A stretch of 64,000 nt of DNA from CBDFKB01 sp965248715. GTDB lineage: Bacteria > Pseudomonadota > Alphaproteobacteria > Rhizobiales > Rhizobiaceae. Positions 55,750-64,000 of this stretch are shown one piece after another. Positions within the stretch are counted from its first letter, which is position 1. Each line of letters starts with the position of its first letter. The notes under the pieces are model-generated. The model was not told the origin of the DNA, searched no databases, and saw only the letters and a program-made list of their open reading frames with translations. The stretch is taken from the NCBI GenBank assembly GCA_965248715.1, contig CBDFKB010000007.1, positions 934,119 through 998,118 of the forward strand. The letters run 5' to 3'. A program made the translations under genes and the position numbers.

Positions 55750-57133
55750 GTAATTACTCACCCCCACGTTGCCGTCATTTGGAGTTCGGTTTCAGGCCAG
55801 CGTTGATAGGATTGTATGGAATGGGGGATGTCCGCTCAGCTTCGAGGTGTCAACGACTGTTCGTACTGCACAATCGCCCTTTGCTGCCCACATGGAACGG
55901 AAGCCGTTGGTTACTTTGCGTTGGATGACTGCAGGTCGCAGACCTCTTTCGCATCCGTTGTTTGTCACGTCGATTTCACCGGGATAGTCGAGAAACGTCA
56001 GTAACCGTGGGCTGGCCCAATTTACGCCATTTGGCCATTTTTCTGCTGATTGTATGGGCAATTTCACAGCTTGGGGTATCGGCGAGAATATCCGCCAGAG
56101 TGTTTTCCAATCGCCGCTTCTTGGTTTTCACCGTGCTGGCCGCGAAGCCTTGCAGGAAACGGGCCAATACAAACACCTTGTCCAGCCACAGTTTCAGCCG
56201 TACCGGCACCATGTCGTCGCTGGCCTCCACCGCGTAAGCAATATCCCGCGCCAGATGGGCAAGGCAGGTCTGATGGAATTGGCCATGGCCCTGCTGGGCC
56301 GAATATCCATCCGATAACCAAAGTTTAGGTTGATGGTCGCCCATCACATCGCGCACCACTTGCGCCGCGCGGCTCAGTTGAGCTTCGTGCACAATCGCCG
56401 TTCCGCTCATGAATATCCAGTGATAACCGTTCAAGCCTTCGATGCGTATCCCTGTTTCATCGGATGCCACGGCTTCGGCTTGGCGCAGGTCTTTGATGAT
56501 ATCCTTCTTGCGGGTTGCAAACGGCACATGAGAGCGCTTCAACATGTTAGCCAGTGCGCCTTGGCTGACTTTGGCGCCAAATAAGTCGGCCAGCATCCCT
56601 TCCAACCGGGTAAAGGATACTGCGTGATACGTCTTTAGATAAAGCACCAATCCATGCAGCCGGGGACCGAACGGCGAACCATGGGCTGAAGCTGGAACAG
56701 GACCTTTCACCGATGTTGAACAGTGCGGGCAGTTTACACAAATCCGACGGTGACGGGTGATATGAGGAGCAATCGGTGGAACTTCAATCGCATCATATTC
56801 ACCAATAATATCCCCTGGCAAATCGCTATCAAGAGAACCGTCGCAGTATGGGCAGACCTTTGCTCGGTGGTCGAAAACTTCATCCGGGTTCTCATGCAAA
56901 GAACGGAAATGGCCCTTGTGACCGGGCTTCGCGCCGCCTGGTTTGGAATGCTCACGACGCGCCTTCTTATCCGTTGAAGGTGGCTTGGACGACGTGCGGG
57001 ACGTCTTGACCGGCTGTTGCAACCGCAAAACCATATCCACAAGCGCATGCTTACTTAGCTTTTCCAAATCACTGCGTTCCATACCCACATGGATTCAGAA
57101 CTTAGCCAAGTTGGCAAGGGGGTGAGTAATTAC
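55750..57133. mobile_element. IS66-family element (inner copy), 1384 bp
   Basis: It has the same tips as the outer copy and the same length. Its target duplication is ATATGAGG (55742-55749 and 57134-57141), inside the outer copy's transposase gene. The two copies look identical wherever I compared them, so the insertion is recent. Confidence 0.93.
55792..57088 (-). pseudogene. IS66-family transposase, reading frame shifted before the catalytic Glu
   Basis: The first frame (57088 to 55976, 370 aa) holds the Zn-finger-like and HTH region (SSKPPSTDKKARREHSKPGG), KVCPYCDGSL, and the core with Asp in AVASDETGIRIEG and Asp in LWLSDGYSAQQG. It ends at VTDVSRLSR. The rest, with LLTFLDYPGEIDVTNNGCERGLRP carrying the catalytic Glu (in part: DVTNNGCERGLRP), is open in the +1 frame to 55792. 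The shift is the same in the outer copy. Either +1 recoding or a fixed mutation with help from an intact copy elsewhere is needed to explain movement. Confidence 0.85.
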
Positions 57134-57833
57134 ATATGAGGAGCAATCGGTGGAACTTCAATCGCATCATATTCACCAATAATATCCCCTGGCAAATCGC
57201 TATCAAGAGAACCGTCGCAGTATGGGCAGACCTTTGCTCGGTGGTCGAAAACTTCATCCGGGTTCTCATGCAAAGAACGGAAATGGCCCTTGTGACCGGG
57301 CTTCGCGCCGCCTGGTTTGGAATGCTCACGACGCGCCTTCTTATCCGTTGAAGGTGGCTTGGACGACGTGCGGGACGTCTTGACCGGCTGTTGCAACCGC
57401 AAAACCATATCCACAAGCGCATGCTTACTTAGCTTTTCCAAATCACTGCGTTCCATACCCACATGGATTCAGAACTTAGCCAAGTTGGCAAGGGGGTGAG
57501 TAATTACCCCAAGCATGATCATAACGGTGAACAATCATTGGAAATGAAAGTTAGCTCACAGATAGGCTCAATGCCATTTCTTTGGCTTGCCGTTGGCGAT
57601 GATGCTAGGCCTGAAAGCAAGCGTGGTTATATAGAGCGCAATGCAATTGCATTACTCAGTAATACCAGTAAACCACCAATTGATCCTCCATCTTCAACCT
57701 GGCTTGGACATCACTGTGATAGGCCGCTTGTTCGACAATCAGGTCTATGGAACAACAATCATGTGAATGAAAACTACGACCCAGAATTTTTAACAGAATT
57801 GGAGCAACTCATTGCAAGAATGGGCTGTCCATC

Positions 57834-58496
57834 ATGATTGTCGTCATCCAATGCGCAGCAAAAAAACAACCAGATGCAGGATACCTTCGAACATCCAAAG
57901 GGAAACCGGTTTTATTCGTAGCCGATCCAGATATTGCTCCGCAAACAGACCAATATTTCTACGCAGGACCCGATGACATTTCCGATAAAGGGGAAACCTG
58001 GAGAGATATCCTTCTTCACTATAATCGCAATCCTGCGGATAATCCTCTTGGCTTACTAAAAGCCTATGAGCTTTACAAAAACCCAACTTATCACCAGCTC
58101 GCTGAATGGAACGGCATCAATAACACCTATATTCTCTCCGCTGGTTGGGGATTGATAAAAGCTTCTTTTTTAATACCAATGTATGACATCACTTTCAAAT
58201 ATATGCCGAAAAAAGAAGAGCGATTTAAGCAGCGGGGAAAAAAAGACATTTACAATGATCTATTAGCATTGCCAGAGCATACCGATGAACCGATAGTCTT
58301 TTTGGGCGGCAAGGATTACATACCAATGTTCTGTTCTCTAACATCAGCTATTATGGCTGATAAAATGGTGGTCTATAATTCTGACGTTCAGCCCAATACG
58401 CCTGGGTGTTCCAGTGTTCGGTATCAAACAAGAACAAGAACGAACTGGCACTATGAGTGTGCAAAAGCCTTAATCAATGACGATTTCAAAATCTAA
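57834..58496 (+). CDS. DUF6884-like protein, partner of the GIY-YIG-like gene
   Basis: The 220-residue protein begins MIVVIQCAAKKQPDAGYL, a strand followed by Cys-Ala-Ala-Lys-Lys, and has YILSAGWGLIKASFLIPMYD in the middle. That pattern (start: [IV]xxxxCxxxK; then LSAxxGLIxxxxxxxxYD) is typical of DUF6884-like/YaaA-related proteins, some linked to nucleic-acid or 7-deazapurine chemistry. I do not know this member's activity. It starts inside the stop of the GIY-YIG-like gene (ATGA). Both genes are AT-rich. Confidence 0.65.
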   Translation: MIVVIQCAAKKQPDAGYLRTSKGKPVLFVADPDIAPQTDQYFYAGPDDISDKGETWRDILLHYNRNPADNPLGLLKAYELYKNPTYHQLAEWNGINNTYILSAGWGLIKASFLIPMYDITFKYMPKKEERFKQRGKKDIYNDLLALPEHTDEPIVFLGGKDYIPMFCSLTSAIMADKMVVYNSDVQPNTPGCSSVRYQTRTRTNWHYECAKALINDDFKI

Positions 58497-58501
58497 TAGT
58501 A

Positions 58502-58702
58502 TTACGCCAATCCAAGGGATTTGAGAATTTTCAAAGCCGAGGCGAGCGTAATGCTTGTCTTGCCCTGTTCAAAGCTGTTCACGGTCGGACCGCTGACGCC
58601 TGCGAGAACGGCCAGCTTCTTTTGGGTAAGCTTTTGTTGTTTGCGGCGGCTTATTGCTTCTTCGACAAGCTCTTGCCAATCAAGGCGAATGTTCCGTTCC
58701 AT
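58502..58702 (-). CDS. hipB: HipB-like XRE antitoxin
   Basis: A 66-residue Xre-family DNA-binding protein with the HTH at about residues 22-55 (KLTQKKLAVLAGVSGPTVNSFEQGKT). It starts 52 bases inside the end of hipA, so it is the downstream gene. Short HipB-like proteins bind the operon promoter and restrain HipA. Confidence 0.85.
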   Translation of the reverse strand: MERNIRLDWQELVEEAISRRKQQKLTQKKLAVLAGVSGPTVNSFEQGKTSITLASALKILKSLGLA

Positions 58703-59862
58703 CGTTTTTCCATGAAGTTGATAAGTTTATCTTTAAGCGCGTTGCTACCGGTATCAGCAGCATAAATAGCTTCTTTAGCAGCATCGATATTGGCGGCCAG
58801 ATCATCACTGGCCATATTGACTGCCTCTTTGGAGAGCTGAAATTCTTCACCCATCTTGATGAGTGAACGTGGTTTCAAATCTCCAATCCGCAGATCACGT
58901 GCTCTGCCAATGGCCAACGCCATTGTCTGATAGGAATATAGCGCCGCAGCAACCTGATCGTAGGACGGGGTCAGACGCAGGCCAACATCGGTATGGAGCA
59001 TGGCAAAGTTTTTCAAATGCATATCCGTGTTACCAAGAAGGATGCCTGCCAGAATGCGCTGGTAAAGGCGGTAAATCTCGACAGGAAGGCACCCGTCGGT
59101 TTTGGCCATGAAATCAGCCATGTCCTTGTGGGCACCATCATATTTTGCATCGGATGGAAATCCGAGAAGTTGATTGAATTCTTCAAAATGGAAGCGCTCA
59201 CCATCAGGTCCGCGATCAAAGCGTTTGATAATCAGAACCTCTTCCGGCGCACCTTCAATAGTGCCCAGATGCAGATCAACAATATCTTCTTTTGGCAGTA
59301 AGGTTTTGAATGCCCGCATGGTGAGATATTCATTGATAACCAGATCATCGTGATTTCTGGATGGGAATTTTGCAATATGTGTGCTGAGTTCCCCGACTTT
59401 AGCTGGAAGATATTTTCCATCCCGCTCGATGATCGCCAGCTTCGGCTGAACGCCGGACAAAGAGGCACGGCTTGTCATGACAGCAAGCTCTTTCGGATCG
59501 CTCAGATCAGCGAGCGCTTCTGTAAACGTCTTTGGTTCGGGATCAATGATGGAAACAGCGCCCGCGCAATCAGAGCCAAAAGCCAGTAGCAACTCAAAAC
59601 GTGTTGCCTTGCGTTTACCCAAAAATCTGGACTGTGCTTCTTCCAGCCAACCTTCAGATACCAGATTGTCGAAAAAGGAATGGAGACCAGATTCGCTGAT
59701 ATAGGGTTGCTCGCGTTTGGAGAGAGTGTGGGCAATTGCCGGATTGCCGGAATCAAGATATGCTTCGTCATAGGAGAACGAAGTCCGTTCGCCCGGCTCT
59801 TCTCGCAAGAATCCTGCAAAATGCTCCTTATAATAAACTCTGCCCCATAAAAGGTCTGCCAC
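58651..59862 (-). CDS. hipA: HipA-family Ser/Thr kinase toxin
   Basis: I favour GTG 59862 (VADLLWGRVYYKEHF) because AAGGAAC precedes it; an upstream ATG at 59940 lacks support. The protein has about 403 residues: a Couple_hipA N-terminus (to about 100), then a kinase with RASLSGVQPKLAII (Ser loop), ILLGNTDMHLKNFAML (catalytic Asp) and LTPSYDQVAAAL (metal Asp). It would phosphorylate a translation factor and halt growth. Here hipA comes first and hipB second, the reverse of the E. coli order. Confidence 0.88.
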   Translation of the reverse strand: MADLLWGRVYYKEHFAGFLREEPGERTSFSYDEAYLDSGNPAIAHTLSKREQPYISESGLHSFFDNLVSEGWLEEAQSRFLGKRKATRFELLLAFGSDCAGAVSIIDPEPKTFTEALADLSDPKELAVMTSRASLSGVQPKLAIIERDGKYLPAKVGELSTHIAKFPSRNHDDLVINEYLTMRAFKTLLPKEDIVDLHLGTIEGAPEEVLIIKRFDRGPDGERFHFEEFNQLLGFPSDAKYDGAHKDMADFMAKTDGCLPVEIYRLYQRILAGILLGNTDMHLKNFAMLHTDVGLRLTPSYDQVAAALYSYQTMALAIGRARDLRIGDLKPRSLIKMGEEFQLSKEAVNMASDDLAANIDAAKEAIYAADTGSNALKDKLINFMEKRWNGTFALIGKSLSKKQ

Positions 59863-59980
59863 GGTAAAGTTCCTTTTAGTTTTTCTTCTAAATATATCAT
59901 ACAGTAAAACATAGTTTACTGACAAGTGGCTTTTCTTCACTTGCTGGTAAAGTGTAGCTTACCAAACGGGCGAACCTTCC

Positions 59981-60757
59981 CTATGGAGTCAGGCTGGGGC
60001 CACGTTTGCGGAGGCGTTCACGCTCCTGCCGTTGCTGTTTGATTTTCTCTTCTTCTTTATCGTTTTCCAGTGCCGGTAAGTTCATGCGCATGTAATGAGC
60101 GACATCTCTGTGAAGGTGCATCAAGGCTTTGGAGTGAGCTTGATGTGAATGGTGAATTTCACTTTGGAGGATACGGCGCTCGCCGAGTTGTGCCTCAATC
60201 AAGTCCTGCCGCTGCGCTTGGTCGCGTTTCAAGCCGTTGTATGCTTCCAGCTCATTCTGTTCACGGATACTGGCATATTTGCCCGTGAGACGATCCCAGA
60301 TACCCTGAAAGCCTCGTGACATTCGGGCCGAGCGTTCTTTTGTTTCTTGCGCCCAGCGATTCTCCTGACCTTCCTTCATACGTTTTCGTTCGTCACGATG
60401 ACGTTGCACCATGTCGGCTTTTCTGAATGCAAGCTGCGCCGTATGTTTTTGGAAGGCCGTTTCGGTTTCCCTGATATAGGTCTTGATCTGATCGTTCATG
60501 CGGAATGCAATCATGGCCTTGGTCTCTGTGACCGAGAGTAGGGATTTCGGATCGCCTAGCCTGGCTTTGACATCCTTAGTGCGAACACCTGTCCATTTGG
60601 CTATGGCATAGATTTCACCCTTGAAATCTACTGCCACAAAGCCACGCCGATCTCCGCGCGCTAGATGAAATCCCCGCGCGTTCAGCGCTTGCGCGAAGGC
60701 TTTGCGCGAGTCCGAAACGGCCCAGCATTCTTGAAACATGGCCTTCAGGGCTTTTGG
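59981..60757 (-). pseudogene. Relaxase (MobA/VirD2-type) C-terminal part, cut by IS21 fragment
   Basis: The frame from the IS21 tip reads NPKALKAMFQECWAVSDSRK, then LNARGFHLARGDRRGFVAVDF and a Lys/Glu/Arg/Gln-rich tail ending SLTP. The ARGDRRGFVAVD segment and the charged helix are typical of Rhizobiales mobilization relaxases after the catalytic domain. The N-terminal part with the Tyr and His triad is missing. Without it the enzyme cannot nick DNA. Confidence 0.6.
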
Positions 60758-61497
60758 ATTGTCAATGAGCGTTTAAAACTGACCCCTGTTTGGCATTTAA
60801 AACTGACCCGCCCTATGGGTGTCAAAACGGGATATTAATAGCCAATGATGTTGCGGAGGGTTGTCCATAGGTCCCGCTTCGCGAAGTGGCCCCATAGCAG
60901 GCGTAGCGGAGCGGGGGCTGTGGTCAAGCCGGGCTTGTGAGCGTTTTCTTTTTACGGCTGTGCGAGAAGCGGTATGAGTTGTTGCCGGTTTCAATGATTG
61001 AGCAATGATGTGTGATCCTGTCGAGGAGTGCTGTTGTCATCTTGGGATCGCCAAAGACGGAGACCCATTCGCCAAATTCCAGGTTGGTGGTAATGATGAC
61101 ACTGGTATTTTCATAGAGTTTGCTGATGAGATGGAAGAGCAGTGCTCCACCTGATTTAGGGAATGGAATGTAGCCCAATTCATCGATGATGACGCAATCG
61201 GTCTGGCTGAGCTGGCGGATAATTTTACCGGTGTTTCCCTCAGCTTGTTCCCTGATCAGCGCATTAATGAGATCAACCGCATTATGGAAGCGCGCTTTTT
61301 TGCCCTGAGCGATAAGTGCCGTTGCCAGTGCAATGGCGATGTGGGTTTTACCGGTTCCAGTACCGCCGACAAGGATCAGGTTGTGGGCATCGTGTGTGAA
61401 TTGACCGGTGCATAGCTGTTTGATCTCAGCGGGCTTCACAGCCGATGCGCCATAGTCGAATGTGGCAAAGTCTTTATGATGAGGAAAGCGAGCAATG
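60758..61497. mobile_element. IS21 left-end fragment (second copy)
   Basis: Bases 60758-61497 repeat 51400-52137 with no difference I can find: the tip, the non-coding lead and about three-quarters of istB, including both ATP motifs. The fragment then joins IS5-group DNA at a shared ATGCGC. Confidence 0.93.
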
Positions 61498-62029
61498 CGC
61501 GCTGGTCGATCAAATATTCCAGGGCCAAAACTGCCGCCGATGGCAGCAAGAAGGCCGGGCATGTGGATATTGCCATTCCCGCATTTGGTTTTAAAAATCA
61601 CATCGCCACAGATCGGCGCTTTGGTTTTATCCGTGGCTTTGAAGTCACCGGGGCCTCTGCTTATGACGGCCGGTATTTGCGTGATGTTCTCAGCAAAGAT
61701 AATACGGCATCAGATGTGTGGGCTGACAGTGCTTATCGCTCAAAGAAGAATGAAACATGGCTGGTAAACAATGGGTTCAAATCCCGCATCCACCAAAAGA
61801 AACCAAAGGGTCGCCCCATGCCACAGCGGACAAGAATAGCCAATGCAAAACGCTCAAGCGTTCGTTCCAAAGTCGAGCATGTGTTTGGCGATCAGAAAAC
61901 CCGCATGGGCCTGTTTGTCAGAACCATCGGTATAGCTCGTGCGAAAGTCAAAATCGGCATGATCAATATCGCCTATAACATGCGTCGCCTGATCTATCAC
62001 GAAAGACTGAACGCAGCATAAGTGTGTCC
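61496..62029. mobile_element. IS5-group element, 3' half (second copy)
   Basis: Bases 61496-62029 repeat 46826-47359: the transposase from RWSIKYSRAKTAADG to the stop and the right tip. The transposase lacks its N-terminal 185 or so residues. The match continues about 100 bases into the flanking gene. Confidence 0.93.
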
Positions 62030-62342
62030 AAAATCTACCAAAATGGCTCAAACCGACAGGGTTTGGGCAAACTCCTTTGCCCCGTAGGGAAACGGTAATT
62101 CCAAAAACCAGTAAATCAAGCCGTCATCGCTAATTCTCCGGTTAATAGAATCCTCCAACTTCTTGCGGATCGCGACTTCCGAATATGACCGAGCAGTACC
62201 CACTTGTGTCACAGCCGGATAATTGCATCCCTCCCGAAACCGAATCAAAGCTCTCGCCGGCCAATATCAATGCTCGGGTTACCGCTGGAATTGCCCAGTA
62301 ACTGCCAAATTTTTCAACAGCTACAGCATTTCCGGCGCTCAT
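62030..62342 (-). pseudogene. Broken paralogue of the small membrane protein gene at 47378
   Basis: The last codons (SINRRISDDGLIYWFLELPF) are nearly identical to the C-terminus encoded at 47378-47500. Upstream the frame is in another phase (YWAIPAVTRALILAGES, SGCDTSGYCSVIFGS), so one base is lost or gained near 62170. It starts at about 62342 with no good ribosome binding site. Confidence 0.55.
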
Positions 62343-62404
62343 GGAATCGCATTACGATTTACGTGCATGATTTCTTCTGATTCAAGGTATCAGGAGGAAT
62401 TGTC

Positions 62405-63052
62405 ATGGCTTTATCTCAGGATTTACGACTTCGTATTGTTGATTTGGTTGTGTCAGGAGTTTCACGTCGCAAAGCTGCGGTTCATTTCCAAGTCAGCGCC
62501 AGTTCGGCCATTCGGTTTGTCAAGCAGGCCGAAGAGGTCGGTCATGTTGATGTGAAAGTGCGCAAGAAGCGCAAGTCCAGGCTTGATCCATTTCATGGCG
62601 ACCTTGTTGACTGGATCGGTGAGCAGCCCGATCTGACCCTGGCCGAATTGTGCAGCCGTGTATTTGACGCCGATGGCCTGCGTGTTGGTTCTTCGACACT
62701 GGATGACTGGCTGCGCGCCAATCAGATTACCTATAAAAAAACGGCTCACGCCAGTGAACAGGAGCGCAGCGATGTCCGGGCCAAACGCTACCGCTGGCGC
62801 AAGCGTCAGGACTGGCTAAAACAGCATTTGCACCTGTTGGGCAGGATTGTCTTCATTGATGAAACCGGGTTGAACACAAAAATGGCCAGACCCGCGGAAG
62901 GTCTGCAAAGGGCCAGCGTCTGGTGGCTTCCATCCCTCATGGTCATTGGAAACCATGACGTTCATTGCCGGTCTGCGCTACGATGGTATGACGGCACCGT
63001 GGGTGTTGGATGGTCCCATGGATGGCCCAGCCAGTGTCGCTATGGACTTTAG
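62405..63052 (+). pseudogene. IS630-family transposase, frameshifted and truncated
   Basis: From ATG 62405, after AGGAGGAA, the frame has two HTH units (LRLRIVDLVVSGVSRRKAAV; LTLAELCSRVFDADGLRVGSSTL in part) and the first catalytic Asp in IVFIDETGLNT. Near 62905 and 62950 two shifts are needed to follow the family (KGQRLVASIPHGHWK, then TMTFIAGLRYDGMTAPWVLDG in part), and the sequence ends before the remaining catalytic residues. Confidence 0.85.
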
Positions 63053-63241
63053 ATCGACCCCGCTCAGCCAAACGCGTGATCATCGTCCTGCGGCCAGAAT
63101 GACTACTCCCACCATCAATCCCAGCTAACCCATGCAAATGTCTGAGAAGATGCACTGTTCCCCGTCAGCACCAATGGGATCAATTAGGATGATTGCTTAA
63201 GGGAGAGTTTTTGGCTCATCTTCACCACACAGGAGTAAAGA

Positions 63242-63616
63242 ATGAGACATACACCTAAACGCCATACCGATGCGGCTGATCGCACGGTCAAGGACATCCG
63301 GCGCAAGACGCGCAAGCGCTATTCGTCTGAAGACAAGATACGCATCGTCCTTGCCGGACTTCGTGGCGAGGACACGATTGCTGAGCTTTGTCGCCAGGAG
63401 GGTATTGCACAAAGCCAGTATTATTCTTGGTCCAAGGAGTTCCTCGAAGCGGGCAAGAAGCGCTTGGCAGGTGACACAACACGCGAGGCCAACACCGGTG
63501 AAGTACAGAGTCTGCGCCGTGAGGCGCGTGATCTGAAAGAGGTTGTTGCTGAACAAACGCTTGAACTGCGCCTGCTCAAAAAAAGCATGATCGCAGATGG
63601 GGAGGATATCGAATGA
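63242..63616 (+). CDS. IS3-family transposase OrfA
   Basis: A 124-residue HTH_Tnp_1 protein: KRYSSEDKIRIVLAGLRGE, TIAELCRQEGIAQSQYYSWSKEF and a Leu-zipper-like coil (LRREARDLKEVVAEQTLELRLLKKS). It overlaps orfB by four bases. Confidence 0.9.
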   Translation: MRHTPKRHTDAADRTVKDIRRKTRKRYSSEDKIRIVLAGLRGEDTIAELCRQEGIAQSQYYSWSKEFLEAGKKRLAGDTTREANTGEVQSLRREARDLKEVVAEQTLELRLLKKSMIADGEDIE

Positions 63617-64000
63617 GGTATCCTGCATCAGAGAAACTGGAGATCATACGGCTGGTTGAGCAATCACATTTACCGACCAAGCGAACTATCGATAAACTGG
63701 GCATTCCTCGAACCACGTTTTACCGATGGTACGACAAGCATCTTATCGGCGGTGTCGAAGCTTTAGAAGATCGCTCTCCCAAGCCTTTGCGTGTCTGGAA
63801 CCGTATTCCGGACGAGGTTCGCCAGCAGATAGTCGATCTTGCACTGGAAGAGCCAGAGCTATCACCAAGAGAACTGGCTGTGCGGTTCACTGATATCCAA
63901 AGATACTTTGTCTCGGAGGCCAGCGTTTACAGGCTGTTGAAGGCCCACGACCTCATCACCAGCCCAGCCTTTGTGGTGATCAAGGCTGCCGATGAGTTCC
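63613..64000 (+). CDS. IS3-family transposase OrfB, cut by the window end
   Basis: From ATG 63613 the frame reads RYPASEKLEIIRLVEQSH, then GIPRTTFYRWYDKHL and ELSPRELAVRFTDIQRYFVSEASVYRLL (in part: ELAVRFTDIQRYFVS), the homeodomain-like region before the rve core. It is open to the last base; the catalytic core lies outside. Confidence 0.85.
   Translation, partial: MRYPASEKLEIIRLVEQSHLPTKRTIDKLGIPRTTFYRWYDKHLIGGVEALEDRSPKPLRVWNRIPDEVRQQIVDLALEEPELSPRELAVRFTDIQRYFVSEASVYRLLKAHDLITSPAFVVIKAADEF

Larger units (their letters stand above)
54774..57462 (-). pseudogene. Outer-copy IS66 transposase, split by the inner copy
   Basis: The N-terminal part is at 57142-57462 (MGMERSDLEKLSKHAL to EVPPIAPHI) and the remainder at 54774-55749, interrupted by the inner element. 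It carries the same +1 shift as the inner gene. It cannot be expressed as one protein. Confidence 0.88.
54732..57507. mobile_element. IS66-family element (outer copy) with an identical-length copy nested in it
   Basis: The tips GTAATTACTCACCCCC are inverted repeats. The flanking 8-bp target duplication is CCCAAGCA (54724-54731 and 57508-57515). Without the nested copy and its 8-bp duplication the element is 1384 bp: 54732-55749 plus 57142-57507. It carries one transposase gene in IS66 orientation (minus strand) and lacks tnpA/tnpB, as in the ISBst12-like group. Confidence 0.93.
54346..57837 (+). pseudogene. GIY-YIG-like nuclease gene, split by an IS66-type element
   Basis: The 5' part (54346-54731) and the 3' part (57514-57837) join in frame once the IS and one CCCAAGCA are removed, to give a 235-residue protein. 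The N-terminal half reads like a GIY-YIG fold: WPKRGVYFFRENGEIRTD, MRIVRVGTHALK, TKLWTRLSQHRGTQRAGGGN and HRGSIFRLIVGTSLIRR. The C-terminal half (GDDARPESKRGYIERNAIALL, TWLGHHCDRPLVRQSGLWNNNHV in part: LGHHCDRPLVRQSGLW) has Arg/Glu/Asn residues of the family. The stop overlaps the start of the next gene by four bases, so they form a two-gene unit. As it stands the gene is dead. Confidence 0.75.

Noticed and set aside
60924..61601. 225-residue ORF joining an IS5-derived leader to IstB
   Set aside because: It only arises from the IS21/IS5 junction; its first 36 codons are the antisense of the IS5 transposase.

Overview
The window looks like chromosome from an alphaproteobacterium, probably of the order Hyphomicrobiales (Rhizobiales). 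The evidence is the gene content: a DUF459-type SGNH protein, MltB-type transglycosylase, galE/galU, KpsF, NfeD plus SPFH, several TRAP transporter genes, short 100-bp palindromic intergenic repeats, and IS types common in that group. I cannot name the genus. The core segments are GC-rich; both flanks are AT-richer and crowded with insertion sequences.

Region 1 (1-8,050) is accessory. It holds a replication-initiator-like gene cut by an IS5-family element, which itself carries a 142-bp MITE, then an unknown membrane/coiled-coil gene, IS3 and IS4 remnants with a second 142-bp MITE, a MocR/PdxR-type regulator, and a frameshifted EamA transporter. It ends exactly where a 53-codon 3' stub of UDP-glucose dehydrogenase begins, so this block probably broke a core ugd gene.

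Region 2 (8,050-38,800) is mostly core. It contains envelope and sugar-nucleotide genes (ugd stub, galE, galU, outer-membrane barrel, kpsF), nfeD/SPFH and hemH. A long colinear minus-strand run follows: modABC, a GNAT acetyltransferase, an 8-oxoguanine-deaminase-like hydrolase and a creatininase-like hydrolase, mostly with overlapping ends, then a LysR regulator and a TRAP transporter with an oversized large permease. After an IS110 element comes an HDAC-like deacylase facing an SDR / HCCA-isomerase / LinB-like haloalkane dehalogenase operon, then three tandem 101-bp repeats.

Region 3 (38,800-43,140) is a small accessory segment: an ISNCY element with clear target duplication, a LysE exporter, a resolvase and a parDE-type toxin-antitoxin pair. 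It ends at a truncated class V aminotransferase gene.

Region 4 (43,850-64,000) begins at an initiator tRNA-Met whose 3' half also encodes the C-terminus of a large serine recombinase. This looks like the edge of an integrated mobilizable element. It contains a VirD4-like coupling protein, a vWA protein, a four-TM protein, a relaxase fragment, a hipA/hipB pair, and a two-gene unit (GIY-YIG-like nuclease plus DUF6884-like protein). The element is heavily damaged by IS5-group, IS21, IS66, IS630 and IS3 insertions. The clearest structural event is an IS66-type element inserted into another copy of itself inside the GIY-YIG-like gene, with perfect 8-bp target duplications at both levels.
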